NCBI GenBank assembly: GCA_050946375.1
Contig: JBMNUT010000014.1
Coordinates: forward strand, 17,092 to 81,091
Direction of reading: 5' to 3'
DNA length: 64,000 bases
From: UBA1794 sp050946375
GTDB taxonomy: Bacteria > Bacteroidota > Bacteroidia > Bacteroidales > Bacteroidaceae
Shown here piece after piece: positions 34,100 through 43,182 of this stretch. The first letter of the stretch is position 1, and every line of letters begins with the position of its first letter. The position numbers and the translations under genes were made by a program. The notes under the pieces were generated by a model that was given only the letters and a program-made list of their open reading frames with translations, did not search any database and was not told the origin of the DNA.

Positions 34100-35113
34100 A
34101 TGAAGGTAGCCATTGTCGGCGCCAGCGGCGCAGTAGGACAGGAGTTCCTAAAGGTTCTTGAAGAGAGAAATTTCCCGATTGACGAACTTTTATTGTTTGG
34201 CTCCAAACGCAGTGAGGGACGTACTTATTCTTTCCGCGGAAAAGACGTCGTGGTTAAGCTGTTGCAGCATAACGATGACTTTAAGGGAGTGGATGTGGTA
34301 TTTGCTTCGGCGGGTGCCGGGACGTCGAAAGAGTTTGCTGCCGACATTACGAAGTACGGTGCGGTGATGATTGATAACTCCAGCGCTTTCCGTATGGATG
34401 AGGATGTACCTTTGGTCGTTCCGGAGGTAAATCCGGAAGATGCGCTTCAACGCCCTCGGGGAATTATTGCCAATCCGAACTGTACGACCATACAGATGGT
34501 GGTGGCGTTGAAAGCAATCGAAAATATTTCTCATATTCGTCGGGTGCACGTAGCCACCTATCAGGCTGCGAGCGGAGCAGGAGCCGCTGCAATGGCGGAG
34601 CTGCACGAACAATATCGGCAGATTATCAATAATGAAGAACCGGTAAAGGTAGAGAAATTCCCCTATCAGTTGGCCTATAACGTAATTCCGCAGGTGGATG
34701 TGTTCATGGAGAACGGCTATACGAAAGAGGAAATGAAAATGTATAACGAGACGCGCAAAATCATGCATTCGGATATTAAGGTAAGTGCGATATGCGTGCG
34801 TGTTCCGGCTTTGCGCTCCCATTCTGAAGGAATCTGGATAGAGACAGAACGTCCGGTTTCGGTGGAAGAGGCGCGGAAGGCATTTGCCGAAGGCGAAGGC
34901 TTGGTACTGATGGATAATCCGGAGAAGAAGGAATATCCCATGCCGCTTTTCCTTGCGGGAAAAGATCCTGTATATGTAGGGCGAATCAGGAAAGACCTGA
35001 CCGACGAAAACGGTCTTGCTTTCTGGATTGTGGGCGACCAGATCAAGAAGGGCGCTGCACTGAATGCCGTACAGATAGCAGAGTATTTGCTGAAGGTGGG
35101 CAACTTGAAATGA
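34100..35113 (+). CDS. asd: Aspartate-semialdehyde dehydrogenase
   Basis: 337 residues. NADPH-dependent reduction of aspartyl phosphate to the semialdehyde, the branch point to lysine/diaminopimelate, methionine and threonine. The Rossmann motif VAIVGASGAVGQEFL is at residues 3-17. The active-site Cys lies in ANPNCTTIQ near 129, and the catalytic His is in RVPALRSHSEG near 240. The gene is complete and of usual length. A hairpin terminator follows. Its surroundings have lower GC than the flanking parts of the window. Confidence 0.97.
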   Translation: MKVAIVGASGAVGQEFLKVLEERNFPIDELLLFGSKRSEGRTYSFRGKDVVVKLLQHNDDFKGVDVVFASAGAGTSKEFAADITKYGAVMIDNSSAFRMDEDVPLVVPEVNPEDALQRPRGIIANPNCTTIQMVVALKAIENISHIRRVHVATYQAASGAGAAAMAELHEQYRQIINNEEPVKVEKFPYQLAYNVIPQVDVFMENGYTKEEMKMYNETRKIMHSDIKVSAICVRVPALRSHSEGIWIETERPVSVEEARKAFAEGEGLVLMDNPEKKEYPMPLFLAGKDPVYVGRIRKDLTDENGLAFWIVGDQIKKGAALNAVQIAEYLLKVGNLK

Positions 35114-35150
35114 GAGTTTCTCTCTATATAATATAAAAATGTATAAGTGT

Positions 35151-35181
35151 GCCCTGCTTGATTGGAAGCGGGGCTTCTTTT
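35151..35181 (+). terminator. Terminator after asd
   Basis: Stem GCCCTGCTT/AAGCGGGGC (one G-U pair) followed by TTCTTTT; it ends 14 bp before the next ATG. Confidence 0.75.
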
Positions 35182-35194
35182 AATCTGATAGTTT

Positions 35195-36982
35195 ATGATA
35201 AAGGAACGCATTGCTCTACTTAGAGACTGGATGAAGCGTAAGAATTTGGACGCTTTTGTTATTCCCAGCGCGGATCCGCATATGGGAGAGTATATAGCAC
35301 CGCTTTGGAAATCGCGCGAGTGGATTTCCGGTTTTACGGGCTCGGCGGGAACCGTAGTGGTGACGCAAGACAAAGGAGGGTTATGGACTGATTCCCGGTA
35401 TTTCATACAGGCCGAACGTCAACTGAAAGGCAGCGGGCTGGATTTGTACCGCAGTTTCCAGCATGAGACGATGGTAGAAATTCCAGCATGGCTGCTTGAA
35501 GAATTGCCGGAGCGGAGCCGTGTCGGCATCGATGCGCAGATTTTCACTCAGGCAGAAGCAGACTGTTTGCGCAGGCTGTTCGCTAAAAAGGATATCGAGC
35601 TGGTGGCTTGTCCGGATCCGATGGCTGAATTGTGGAAAGACCGTCCTTCTATCCCGATGGGAATGGCAGAAATCTACGATTCCAAGTATACGGGCGAGAA
35701 AGCATCGGAACGTTTGGTCCGTTTGCGCAAGGAGTTGGAAAAATTAGGTGCAGATTCCATATTTGTCACACCGCTGGATGATATTGCCTGGTTGCTGAAT
35801 ATTCGGGGAACGGACGTTGTCTACAATCCGGTACTCATCAGCTATCTGTTGGTAGAGCCGGAAGGGGCTACTTTGTTCGTACATCCCGAGAAATGCTCTC
35901 AGGAGGTGGTTGCTTACCTGCAGGGCGAGGGAGTAGGCATTGCGCCCTATGATAAGGCTTTTGAAGCCTTGGCCCGCTTGAAAGGCAGACATATCCTTTT
36001 GCAGCCTTCGAAGACCAGTATGGCTGCATACACGTCGGTAGATCCGACACAGAATGAGATTGTCGCAACTTGTTCTCCGCTGTCTTGGATGAAAGCAATC
36101 CGCACTTCTACGGAAATAGAGGGCTTGCGCCGTTGTCTGATACGCGATGGCGTAGCGCTTGTTAAGTTCCAAAAGTGGCTGGTCGATGCCGTACAGCGTG
36201 GAGAGACTGTTACTGAGATAAGTTTGTCGAAGAAACTTTGTGAATTTCGCTCTCAACAGGATTTGTTCCGCGGAGAGAGTTTTGCCACGATTGCCGGCTA
36301 CGGTGCTAATGCTGCTTCGCCTCATTATTGTGCAACGCCGGAGACCGATGCCAAACTGGAGGCACGGGGGTATCTGTTGCTGGACAGTGGTGGACAATAT
36401 CTCGACGGAACAACGGATATCACGCGTACCATCGTTCTGGGACCGATGACTGAGGATGAGAAAATCGATTATACGTGTGTTCTGCGCGGAAATATAGATT
36501 TGGCTTCTGTCAAGTTCCCCAAAGGGACGTGCGGCACTCAGTTGGATGCGTTTGCCCGTGCGCCGATGTGGGAGCGCGGTATGCAGTATTTGCATGGAAC
36601 GGGGCACGGCGTCGGTCAATACCTGAATGTTCATGAAGCAACGGACTTGTATCAGTTCCGTATGGACAGCATGCCCCATCCGTTGATGCTGAATTCTACG
36701 ATTACCGACGAGCCTGCTTTGTACAAAGAAGGAAGTCACGGTTGTCGTACGGAGAATATGTTGCTCATTGCTCTTGACCAGACTACGGAATTCGGCGATT
36801 TCTATAAATTTGATACGATAACGCTTTGCCCGATTGATACAGAGCCTATTATCCGTTCCATGATGACTCCGCGGGAAATCACATGGCTCAACGAATATCA
36901 CGACCGGGTATATCAGAAGTTGTCTCCTTATCTTTCGGAAGAAGAACGCGAATGGCTGCGCGACCGTTGCCAGCCGATTTGA
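35195..36982 (+). CDS. Aminopeptidase P family protein (Xaa-Pro aminopeptidase, M24B)
   Basis: 595 residues, the long three-domain form. Two creatinase-like N-terminal domains (MIKERIALLRDWMKRKNLDAFVIPSADPH; second near 160-310) precede a pita-bread catalytic domain. Metal ligands appear in LLDSGGQYLDGTTDITRT (two Asp) near 395-412, GTGHGVGQYLNVHE (His) near 470, KEGSHGCRTENM (Glu) near 515 and EFGDF. It releases N-terminal residues preceding proline in the cytoplasm. The usual 'GEYGIR' before the metal-binding E is GSHGCR here, a small departure. Confidence 0.92.
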   Translation: MIKERIALLRDWMKRKNLDAFVIPSADPHMGEYIAPLWKSREWISGFTGSAGTVVVTQDKGGLWTDSRYFIQAERQLKGSGLDLYRSFQHETMVEIPAWLLEELPERSRVGIDAQIFTQAEADCLRRLFAKKDIELVACPDPMAELWKDRPSIPMGMAEIYDSKYTGEKASERLVRLRKELEKLGADSIFVTPLDDIAWLLNIRGTDVVYNPVLISYLLVEPEGATLFVHPEKCSQEVVAYLQGEGVGIAPYDKAFEALARLKGRHILLQPSKTSMAAYTSVDPTQNEIVATCSPLSWMKAIRTSTEIEGLRRCLIRDGVALVKFQKWLVDAVQRGETVTEISLSKKLCEFRSQQDLFRGESFATIAGYGANAASPHYCATPETDAKLEARGYLLLDSGGQYLDGTTDITRTIVLGPMTEDEKIDYTCVLRGNIDLASVKFPKGTCGTQLDAFARAPMWERGMQYLHGTGHGVGQYLNVHEATDLYQFRMDSMPHPLMLNSTITDEPALYKEGSHGCRTENMLLIALDQTTEFGDFYKFDTITLCPIDTEPIIRSMMTPREITWLNEYHDRVYQKLSPYLSEEEREWLRDRCQPI

Positions 36983-37034
36983 GAAAGGTGACTTTTATTC
37001 GTAAGACAAGTGATGCTAAACTGAAAGAAATAAG

Positions 37035-37042
37035 TAAATTTG
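37035..37042 (+). promoter_or_regulatory. -7 element of thrS
   Basis: TAAATTTG, 31 bp before the thrS ATG, just after the stop of the aminopeptidase gene. Confidence 0.5.
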
Positions 37043-37073
37043 CCGCCAAAAAGAAGAATAAAAAAGTAGGATT

Positions 37074-39014
37074 ATGATAAAGATAACTTTTCCTGATGGC
37101 TCCGTGCGTGAATATGAAGCAGGAGTTACTGGCATGCAAATTGCGGAGAGCATTTCGCCCCGCCTTGCAAAAGAAGTTTTGGCATGCGGTGTAAACGGTG
37201 AAACCGTTGAACTGAACCGCCCGATACAGGAAGATGCTTCCGTAGTGCTCTACAAGTGGGAGGACGAAGAGGGTAAGCATGCTTTCTGGCACACGAGTGC
37301 TCACTTGATGGCTGAGGCTCTGCAGGAGCTTTATCCCGGTATCCAGTTTGGAATCGGCCCGGCCATCGAAAATGGTTTCTACTACGACGTTGATGCCGGC
37401 GATACGGTCATCAAGGAAGGAGACCTTAAGGCTATTGAAGAAAAGATGCAAGAGTTGGCGGCAAAAGGCGAGGCGCTAATTCGGAAAGACGTCTCGAAAG
37501 CGCAAGCTCTTGAGGAATTTCGTGCTGCAGGGCAGACGTATAAGTGCGAATTGATCGAAGACTTGGAAGACGGACACATTACGACTTATACGCAGGGCAA
37601 CTTTACCGACTTGTGTCGTGGCCCGCATTTGGTAAGTACGGCTCCCATCAAGGCCGTGAAGCTGACGGCTGTGGCCGGCGCTTATTGGCGCGGACAGGAA
37701 AATCGCCCCATGCTTACCCGTATTTACGGCATCAGTTTCCCGAAAAAGAAACTGTTGGACGAGTATTTAGTCCTGCTGGAAGAGGCTAAGAAGCGTGACC
37801 ACCGTAAGATAGGTAAGGAGATGGAGCTGTTCATGTTCAGCGAGATGGTCGGAAAAGGTCTACCCATGTGGTTGCCTCGTGGTACGGCTCTTCGTCTGCG
37901 CCTGGAAGATTTTCTCAAGAAGATTCAGCGTCGTTTCGGCTATTTGCAGGTAATGACGCCGCATATAGGTAATAAACAGCTGTATGTGACTTCCGGCCAT
38001 TATGCCAAGTACGGGAAAGATTCTTTCCAGCCTATCCATACTCCGGAAGAAGGTGAGGAATATTTGCTGAAACCGATGAACTGCCCGCACCACTGCGAGA
38101 TTTATAAATGGCAACCGCACTCCTATAAAGACCTTCCTCTGCGTTATGCTGAGTTTGGAACGGTATATCGTTATGAGCAAAGTGGCGAGTTGCACGGATT
38201 GACCCGTGTGCGCAGCTTTACGCAGGACGATGCCCATATTTTCTGTCGCCCGGACCAGGTGAAGGAAGAGTTCTTGAAAGTGATGGATATCATCATGATT
38301 ATTTTCAAGGCTTTGGACTTCGAAAATTTTGAGGCTCAAATCTCTTTGCGCGATAAGAATAACCGCGATAAATACATCGGTAGTGATGAAAACTGGGAGA
38401 AGGCTGAACGGGCCATTGTTGAGGCTTGTGAAGAAAAAGGGCTGAAGGCTAAAGTAGAATACGGCGAGGCTGCTTTCTACGGGCCTAAGCTGGACTTCAT
38501 GGTGCGCGATGCCATCGGCCGCAAATGGCAGTTGGGTACCATTCAGGTAGACTATAATCTTCCCGAGCGCTTCCAGTTGGAATATACTGGTGCGGACAAT
38601 ATGAAGCATCGTCCGGTTATGATTCACCGTGCTCCCTTCGGCTCGATGGAACGTTTTGTGGCTGTGCTTATCGAGCATACCGGAGGTAAATTCCCGCTTT
38701 GGCTTACCCCGGATCAGGTAGTTGTACTTCCTATCAGTGAAAAGTATAACGACTATGCCCAGAAGGTGCGTGCCGCTCTGGATGCTGAGGATATCCGTGC
38801 TCTGGTAGACGAGCGGAATGAGAAGATCGGACGTAAGATTCGTGATAATGAGTTGCGTCGGATTCCTTATTTGCTTGTCGTCGGCGAAAAAGAACAGGAG
38901 GAGGGAACCGTTTCCGTGCGTAAGCAGGGAGAAGGCGACCAAGGGTCGATGAAAATCGCCGATTTTGCAAAAAAAGTGCAAGAGGAAGTACAAACTATGC
39001 TGAATAAGTACTAA
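37074..39014 (+). CDS. thrS: Threonyl-tRNA synthetase
   Basis: 646 residues. An N-terminal TGS domain (MIKITFPDGSVREYEAGVTG) is followed by the editing domain with HTSAHLMAEAL near 73 and the HxxxH/C-type site near 182 (CRGPH). The class II catalytic core has zinc ligands in MNCPHHCEIY (Cys), RYAEFGTVYRYEQSGELHGL near 360 and HRAPFGSMERF near 518. The C-terminal anticodon-binding domain starts near 545 (PDQVVVLPISEKYNDYAQKV). First gene of the thrS-infC-rpmI-rplT cluster found in many bacteria. Confidence 0.98.
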   Translation: MIKITFPDGSVREYEAGVTGMQIAESISPRLAKEVLACGVNGETVELNRPIQEDASVVLYKWEDEEGKHAFWHTSAHLMAEALQELYPGIQFGIGPAIENGFYYDVDAGDTVIKEGDLKAIEEKMQELAAKGEALIRKDVSKAQALEEFRAAGQTYKCELIEDLEDGHITTYTQGNFTDLCRGPHLVSTAPIKAVKLTAVAGAYWRGQENRPMLTRIYGISFPKKKLLDEYLVLLEEAKKRDHRKIGKEMELFMFSEMVGKGLPMWLPRGTALRLRLEDFLKKIQRRFGYLQVMTPHIGNKQLYVTSGHYAKYGKDSFQPIHTPEEGEEYLLKPMNCPHHCEIYKWQPHSYKDLPLRYAEFGTVYRYEQSGELHGLTRVRSFTQDDAHIFCRPDQVKEEFLKVMDIIMIIFKALDFENFEAQISLRDKNNRDKYIGSDENWEKAERAIVEACEEKGLKAKVEYGEAAFYGPKLDFMVRDAIGRKWQLGTIQVDYNLPERFQLEYTGADNMKHRPVMIHRAPFGSMERFVAVLIEHTGGKFPLWLTPDQVVVLPISEKYNDYAQKVRAALDAEDIRALVDERNEKIGRKIRDNELRRIPYLLVVGEKEQEEGTVSVRKQGEGDQGSMKIADFAKKVQEEVQTMLNKY

Positions 39015-39067
39015 CTTTGCGGCCCATATCAATGACTTAGAAGAAAGGGATAATCGAAAAAGACAGA

Positions 39068-39709
39068 ATGAAAAACGATAACAGACACAAGAGTAAAGCT
39101 CCTGAGTATCGCATTAACGACGAAATCCGTGTAAAGGAAGTGCGAATCGTAGGCGATAATATCGAATCGAAAGTATATCCTATCGCTCAGGCTTTACGAA
39201 TAGCGGAAGAGCATGGCGTAGATCTCGTGGAAATCTCTCCGACGGCGCAACCGCCTGTATGTCGCCTGATTGATTATTCCAAGTTTCTTTATCAATTGAA
39301 GAAGAAAGCCAAGGAACAGAAGGCCAAGCAGGTAAAAATCAATGTAAAGGAAATACGGTTCGGACCGCAAACGGACGACCATGACTATAACTTTAAATTG
39401 AAGCATGCGCGCGGTTTCTTGGAAGGAGGAGACAAAGTAAAGGCTTATGTTTTCTTCCGTGGACGCTCCATTCTCTTCAAAGAGCAGGGCGAGGTTTTGC
39501 TGTTGCGCTTTGCCAACGATTTGGAAGATTGTGGCAAGGTCGAACAAATGCCTTTGCTGGAAGGAAAACGAATGACCATCTTTATCGCTCCGAAGAAGGG
39601 TGGCCTTTCGAAAGCCGCCAAGGCTGAGAAACAGCAGGCCGCTGCCGCTCAAAAGCAGGCGGAAACTGAAGAAGAAAAACAAAAAGAAAAAAATGCGCCG
39701 ACGCTCTGA
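39068..39709 (+). CDS. infC: Translation initiation factor IF-3
   Basis: 213 residues, starting at a normal ATG rather than the rare AUU used in some bacteria, so the classical start-codon autoregulation is not evident. The N-terminal domain has YRINDEIRVKEVRIVGDN and the C-terminal domain KEIRFGPQTDDHDYNFKLKHARGFL near 95. After residue 180 a low-complexity Lys/Ala/Gln/Glu tail extends the protein, as in other Bacteroidetes IF3. It blocks premature subunit joining and checks initiator tRNA. Confidence 0.97.
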   Translation: MKNDNRHKSKAPEYRINDEIRVKEVRIVGDNIESKVYPIAQALRIAEEHGVDLVEISPTAQPPVCRLIDYSKFLYQLKKKAKEQKAKQVKINVKEIRFGPQTDDHDYNFKLKHARGFLEGGDKVKAYVFFRGRSILFKEQGEVLLLRFANDLEDCGKVEQMPLLEGKRMTIFIAPKKGGLSKAAKAEKQQAAAAQKQAETEEEKQKEKNAPTL

Positions 39710-39758
39710 GGTATAGTTGCGCGGCCATATTCAATTACTAAATAAAAACAAAACCAAA

Positions 39759-39956
39759 ATGCCAAAAGTTAAGACTAACTCCGGTTCAAAAAAGAGATTC
39801 GCTCTTACCGGAACGGGTAAAATTAAAAGGAAGCATGCTTATCATAGTCACATCCTGACTAAGAAAACCAAAAAGCAGAAGAAGAATCTTTGTAAAATGG
39901 GCCTTGTTGCACGTGCTGACATGCAGCAGGTTAAAGAGCTCCTTTGCTTGAAGTAA
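39759..39956 (+). CDS. rpmI: 50S ribosomal protein L35
   Basis: 65 residues from ATG at 39759 (MPKVKTNSGSKKRFALTGTGKIKRKHAYHSH shortened). The 'MPKxKTxxxxxKRFxxTGxGKxKR' pattern and the Lys-rich KKTKKQKKNL segment are diagnostic for L35. An in-frame start 42 bp earlier has no conserved residues. Normal length; 50 bp after infC. Confidence 0.96.
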   Translation: MPKVKTNSGSKKRFALTGTGKIKRKHAYHSHILTKKTKKQKKNLCKMGLVARADMQQVKELLCLK

Positions 39957-40098
39957 TCCAAAGTTGCAGGAGATAAGCAAAAAAGTTTTTCAGTAATTTA
40001 GTTATTAACCGAATGTTCAGCTACAGAATAGAATACCAGAAAGTTCTCTGATGAGTAAGTAAATCAGTGACGCTGACGTTCAAAAAGAGAAAAAAACT

Positions 40099-40449
40099 AT
40101 GCCAAGATCAGTAAATCACGTTGCTTCAAGAGCAAAAAGAAAGAAAATCTTACGTCTTACCCGCGGCTATTTCGGCGCGCGCAAGAATGTTTGGACCGTT
40201 GCCAAGAATACTTGGGAAAAAGGTCTTACCTATGCCTATCGCGACCGTAAGAACAAAAAGCGTAATTTCCGCGCACTGTGGATTCAGCGTATCAATGCTG
40301 CCGCTCGGTTGGAGGGCATGAGCTATTCCACTCTGATGGGTGCTCTGCACAAGGCCGGTATCGAAATCAACCGTAAGGTGCTCGCCGATTTGGCCATGAA
40401 CCATCCCGAAGCATTTAAAGCTATTGTCGCAAAAGTAAAGGCTGCGTAA
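40099..40449 (+). CDS. rplT: 50S ribosomal protein L20
   Basis: 116 residues (MPRSVNHVASRAKRKKILRL, then GYFGARKNVW and AYRDRKNKKRNFRALWIQRINAA), the standard L20 sequence. It binds 23S rRNA during early 50S assembly and in several bacteria also represses its own operon by binding mRNA. The 142-bp gap after rpmI is longer than elsewhere in the cluster and could hold a leader structure, but I do not see a clear L20-binding mimic. A strong terminator follows. Confidence 0.97.
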   Translation: MPRSVNHVASRAKRKKILRLTRGYFGARKNVWTVAKNTWEKGLTYAYRDRKNKKRNFRALWIQRINAAARLEGMSYSTLMGALHKAGIEINRKVLADLAMNHPEAFKAIVAKVKAA

Positions 40450-40492
40450 ATCGAAGTGCTCTCTGCTTGAGCAGAAATAGTTGATTTATAGG

Positions 40493-40532
40493 ACTTCTCC
40501 CGGAGGTGCATACTTCCGGGAGAAGTTTTTTT
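40493..40532 (+). terminator. Terminator of the thrS-rplT cluster
   Basis: 12-bp perfect stem ACTTCTCCCGGA/TCCGGGAGAAGT with a 10-nt loop and seven T. Confidence 0.92.
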
Positions 40533-40694
40533 ATGGTGTAGCGTGTTCTTCCTTTATCCCTTTTGAGGATTTCAGGCTGGGGAAAAGCTACGTTTCCTTT
40601 CGACTGCGGCAGCGTTTCCTTCGTTTGCCGGGTGGATTAGCCTGTGGGGAAGATTGTGATGCGGCCTGATTTGTAATCGAAAGAGAGTGCTTGT

Positions 40695-41642
40695 TTATCG
40701 GTGGGCAAGCCGTGCGTACCGATAACTCATGTACCAAAGTATGCCGATGGTTAAGGCCGTGCAGAGGATGACCAGCGGGAGTGAGACGGTTTCGTCGCCA
40801 GTTTCGCTGAGTACATTGACCCATTGCCAGTTTGAGTTATACGGTTGATTGGGGTAGACCAATATGGCCAATGTGTTATTGGCGCTGTGGGCCAATATGG
40901 CTGCCCATAATCCGCCGTATGCACAGATGTATCCCAATGCAGCTCCCAGCAAGAGTCGGGGTAAGAATCCATAGAATTGCAAATGGATGGCGGAAAAAAG
41001 AAATGCCGTAATCCATACTGCTGCGTGAAAGCGCAGGGGATCTTGCGGAAAAGTGCTTACGCTTTTTGTCGTTTCTGCAGAGGCTTTTGGGAAGAGCCAG
41101 CGGTAGATGAGTTTCATGAGTAGCCCGCGGAAAAGCAGTTCTTCGCTGATTCCGGCCAGGATGGCAATAATCAAGATGTTGAGCAGCAGAACAGAAATCC
41201 GTTCGTCGTGCAGCATGCTTTCAATTAGGAGATTGGCGCTTTGCTCCATTTCTGTCAACCACTGTTCCAGACCTTGAAGCAACTGCGGAAGTTTCAGGTT
41301 CATGTTCCATTGTGCAGTGAGGTCGATGAGCGGATTGAGCAGCCCTATTACCGCTATTGCGCAAAGGAGCAGGTCGATTCGGGGGCGTCGTATGGAGAGA
41401 ACCTGCAGCGCCGGCTGGCGGAAGAGCAGCAATACGCCCATGGCAGGCGGCAGAATGAAGAGACACACGTCTTGTATGACGACCGAAGCACGGGCCACGG
41501 GGGCCAACGTCGGGTCGGGAGCCACAATTTGCAACATGAGAAGCGGGAAAAGACTTAAGAAAAATCCCGCAACGATGAGTAGCAGCAAGACGCCGGCCTG
41601 GCAGCGGCGGCTGCGTTGTTCGTACATTCCTTGGTATAGCAT
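40695..41642 (-). CDS. CPBP-family intramembrane metalloprotease with repeat-encoded loop
   Basis: 315 residues, seven or eight predicted helices. The CPBP/CAAX motifs are EELLFRG at 167-173 (catalytic Glu pair), a FLFSAIHLQF helix with His near 217 and an LAHSANN helix near 250. Related proteins are membrane proteases or protease-like scaffolds. Residues about 184-202 (FPKASAETTKSVSTFPQD) between the second motif helix and the next are encoded by palindrome modules and lengthen a loop that is normally short. The gene ends 160 bp from the rplT terminator with nothing recognisable between. Function in this organism unknown. Confidence 0.85.
   Translation of the reverse strand: MLYQGMYEQRSRRCQAGVLLLLIVAGFFLSLFPLLMLQIVAPDPTLAPVARASVVIQDVCLFILPPAMGVLLLFRQPALQVLSIRRPRIDLLLCAIAVIGLLNPLIDLTAQWNMNLKLPQLLQGLEQWLTEMEQSANLLIESMLHDERISVLLLNILIIAILAGISEELLFRGLLMKLIYRWLFPKASAETTKSVSTFPQDPLRFHAAVWITAFLFSAIHLQFYGFLPRLLLGAALGYICAYGGLWAAILAHSANNTLAILVYPNQPYNSNWQWVNVLSETGDETVSLPLVILCTALTIGILWYMSYRYARLAHR
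41046..41097. repeat. Modular palindrome array (site 12), inside the CPBP protease CDS
   Basis: Two modules, one clear (GGAAAAGTGCTTACGCTTTT form) and one diverged, translated in frame on the minus strand. Confidence 0.65.
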
Positions 41643-41700
41643 AGCAGGGGCAAAGATACTATCTTCCGTTTTTATAAAGGAAATATGCGACGGCGGTTTT

Positions 41701-41730
41701 TTGCCGATTGGAAGAAATTCCGTATTTTTG
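41701..41730 (+). promoter_or_regulatory. Promoter of tig
   Basis: TTG at 41701-41703 (in a T run), 19 bp, TATTTTTG at 41723-41730; leader of about 70 nt. Confidence 0.7.
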
Positions 41731-41805
41731 CACGCTCAAAGTGCCCTTTACGAGCAGATAATGAAGAATTCACGAAAATAAAATCCACAAATTCAGACTT
41801 GCAGA

Positions 41806-43173
41806 ATGAACATTTCATTGCAAAACAATGACGACAACGTAAGCGCTCTGCTTACCGTCAAGATGGAGAAAGCCGACTATGAGGCTCAATATGAGAAAGC
41901 GTTGAAGAAGTACCGCCAGCAGGCCCGTATCCCGGGTTTCCGTCCGGGCATGGTGCCGATGAACCTCATCAAGAAGATGTATGGAAAAGCCCTGAAAGCT
42001 GAAGAAGTTAATAAGGTGTTGGGCGAAAAAGTGTATGGATATATCAGAGAGAATAAAGTGGCTATTTTGGGTGAGCCTTTGCCCAACGAAGACAAGCAGC
42101 CCCAAATCGATTTTGATAACCAGGACGAATTTGAATTCCTTTTCGACCTTGCTTTGGCTCCCGCGGTGAAAGTGGAAATCGGCAAAGACGATACCTTGCC
42201 TTACTACCACATCGACGTCACCGACGAGATGGTCGACAATCAGATAAACATGTATCGCCAGCGTGGCGGTTCCTATGAGAGCGCTGAAAGCTACGAAGAC
42301 AAGGACATGCTGAAAGGTACCCTTGTAGAACTCGGCGAAGACGGAAACGCCAAAGAAGGCGGTCTGCTCCTGGAGAATACCCTGCTTATGCCTACTTATA
42401 TGAAGGACGATGCACAAAAGGCTCTGTTCGACGGGAAAAAGGTAGGGGAAACGGTCGTATTTAATCCCACAAAAGCATACAACAGCTCGGAGGCTGAAAT
42501 CGCAGCCCTGCTGAAAGTGGAAAAAACAGAACTGGCAAACCATACGGGCGACTTCAGTTTTGAGATAAAGGAGATTTCCCGTTTCAAAATGGCCGACTTC
42601 GATCAGAACCTTTACGATTCTGTTTTCGAAAAAGGAACCGTTACGACCGAAGCTGATTTCCGCGCTAAGGTAAAGAGCCTCGTAGCAGAGCAATACGCTA
42701 TGGACAGCGATTATAAGTTCCTCTTGGACGTGCGTTCCGCCATGGAGGTGAAAGTGGGCAAAGTCGCTTTCGCCGACAAGCTGCTCAAGCGCATCATGTT
42801 GATCAACAGCAAAGACAAAGACGAAAAAGCTATTGATGCCAACTACGAGAAGAGCACAAAAGAACTCACCTGGCACCTGATCAAGGAAGAACTGGTGAAG
42901 CAGACCGGCGTGAAAGTGGACGATGCGGACCTGAAAAATACCGCTCGTGACATGGTGAAGATGCAGTTCGCACAATATGGAATGCTCAACGCTCCTGACG
43001 AAATCCTGGACAAATACGCAGCCGAGATGATGACAAAGCAGGAGAGCGCTGAGCGCGTTCTCAACCGTGCCGTAGAAGTGAAACTGACTGTTGCACTGAA
43101 AGGCTTGGTTACATTGGATGAAAAGACGGTAAGCGTCGATGAGTTCAACAAGATGATTCAAGACGAAGCATAA
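41806..43173 (+). CDS. tig: Trigger factor
   Basis: 455 residues. Ribosome-bound chaperone that meets nascent chains at the exit tunnel. The N-terminal ribosome-binding domain has ARIPGFRPGMVPMNLIKKMYG near 40-60, a variant of the GFRxGxxP signature. The middle region is the PPIase-like domain, divergent as usual in Bacteroidetes, and the helical C-terminal arms follow (DQNLYDSVFEKGTVTTEADFR near 265). It is 9 bp from clpP and heads tig-clpP-clpX. Confidence 0.95.
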   Translation: MNISLQNNDDNVSALLTVKMEKADYEAQYEKALKKYRQQARIPGFRPGMVPMNLIKKMYGKALKAEEVNKVLGEKVYGYIRENKVAILGEPLPNEDKQPQIDFDNQDEFEFLFDLALAPAVKVEIGKDDTLPYYHIDVTDEMVDNQINMYRQRGGSYESAESYEDKDMLKGTLVELGEDGNAKEGGLLLENTLLMPTYMKDDAQKALFDGKKVGETVVFNPTKAYNSSEAEIAALLKVEKTELANHTGDFSFEIKEISRFKMADFDQNLYDSVFEKGTVTTEADFRAKVKSLVAEQYAMDSDYKFLLDVRSAMEVKVGKVAFADKLLKRIMLINSKDKDEKAIDANYEKSTKELTWHLIKEELVKQTGVKVDDADLKNTARDMVKMQFAQYGMLNAPDEILDKYAAEMMTKQESAERVLNRAVEVKLTVALKGLVTLDEKTVSVDEFNKMIQDEA

Positions 43174-43182
43174 AATTGCACA

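Noticed and set aside
35744..36901. Minus-strand open frame over the aminopeptidase P gene
   Set aside because: Antisense to a gene with all metal ligands; the translation has no recognisable features.
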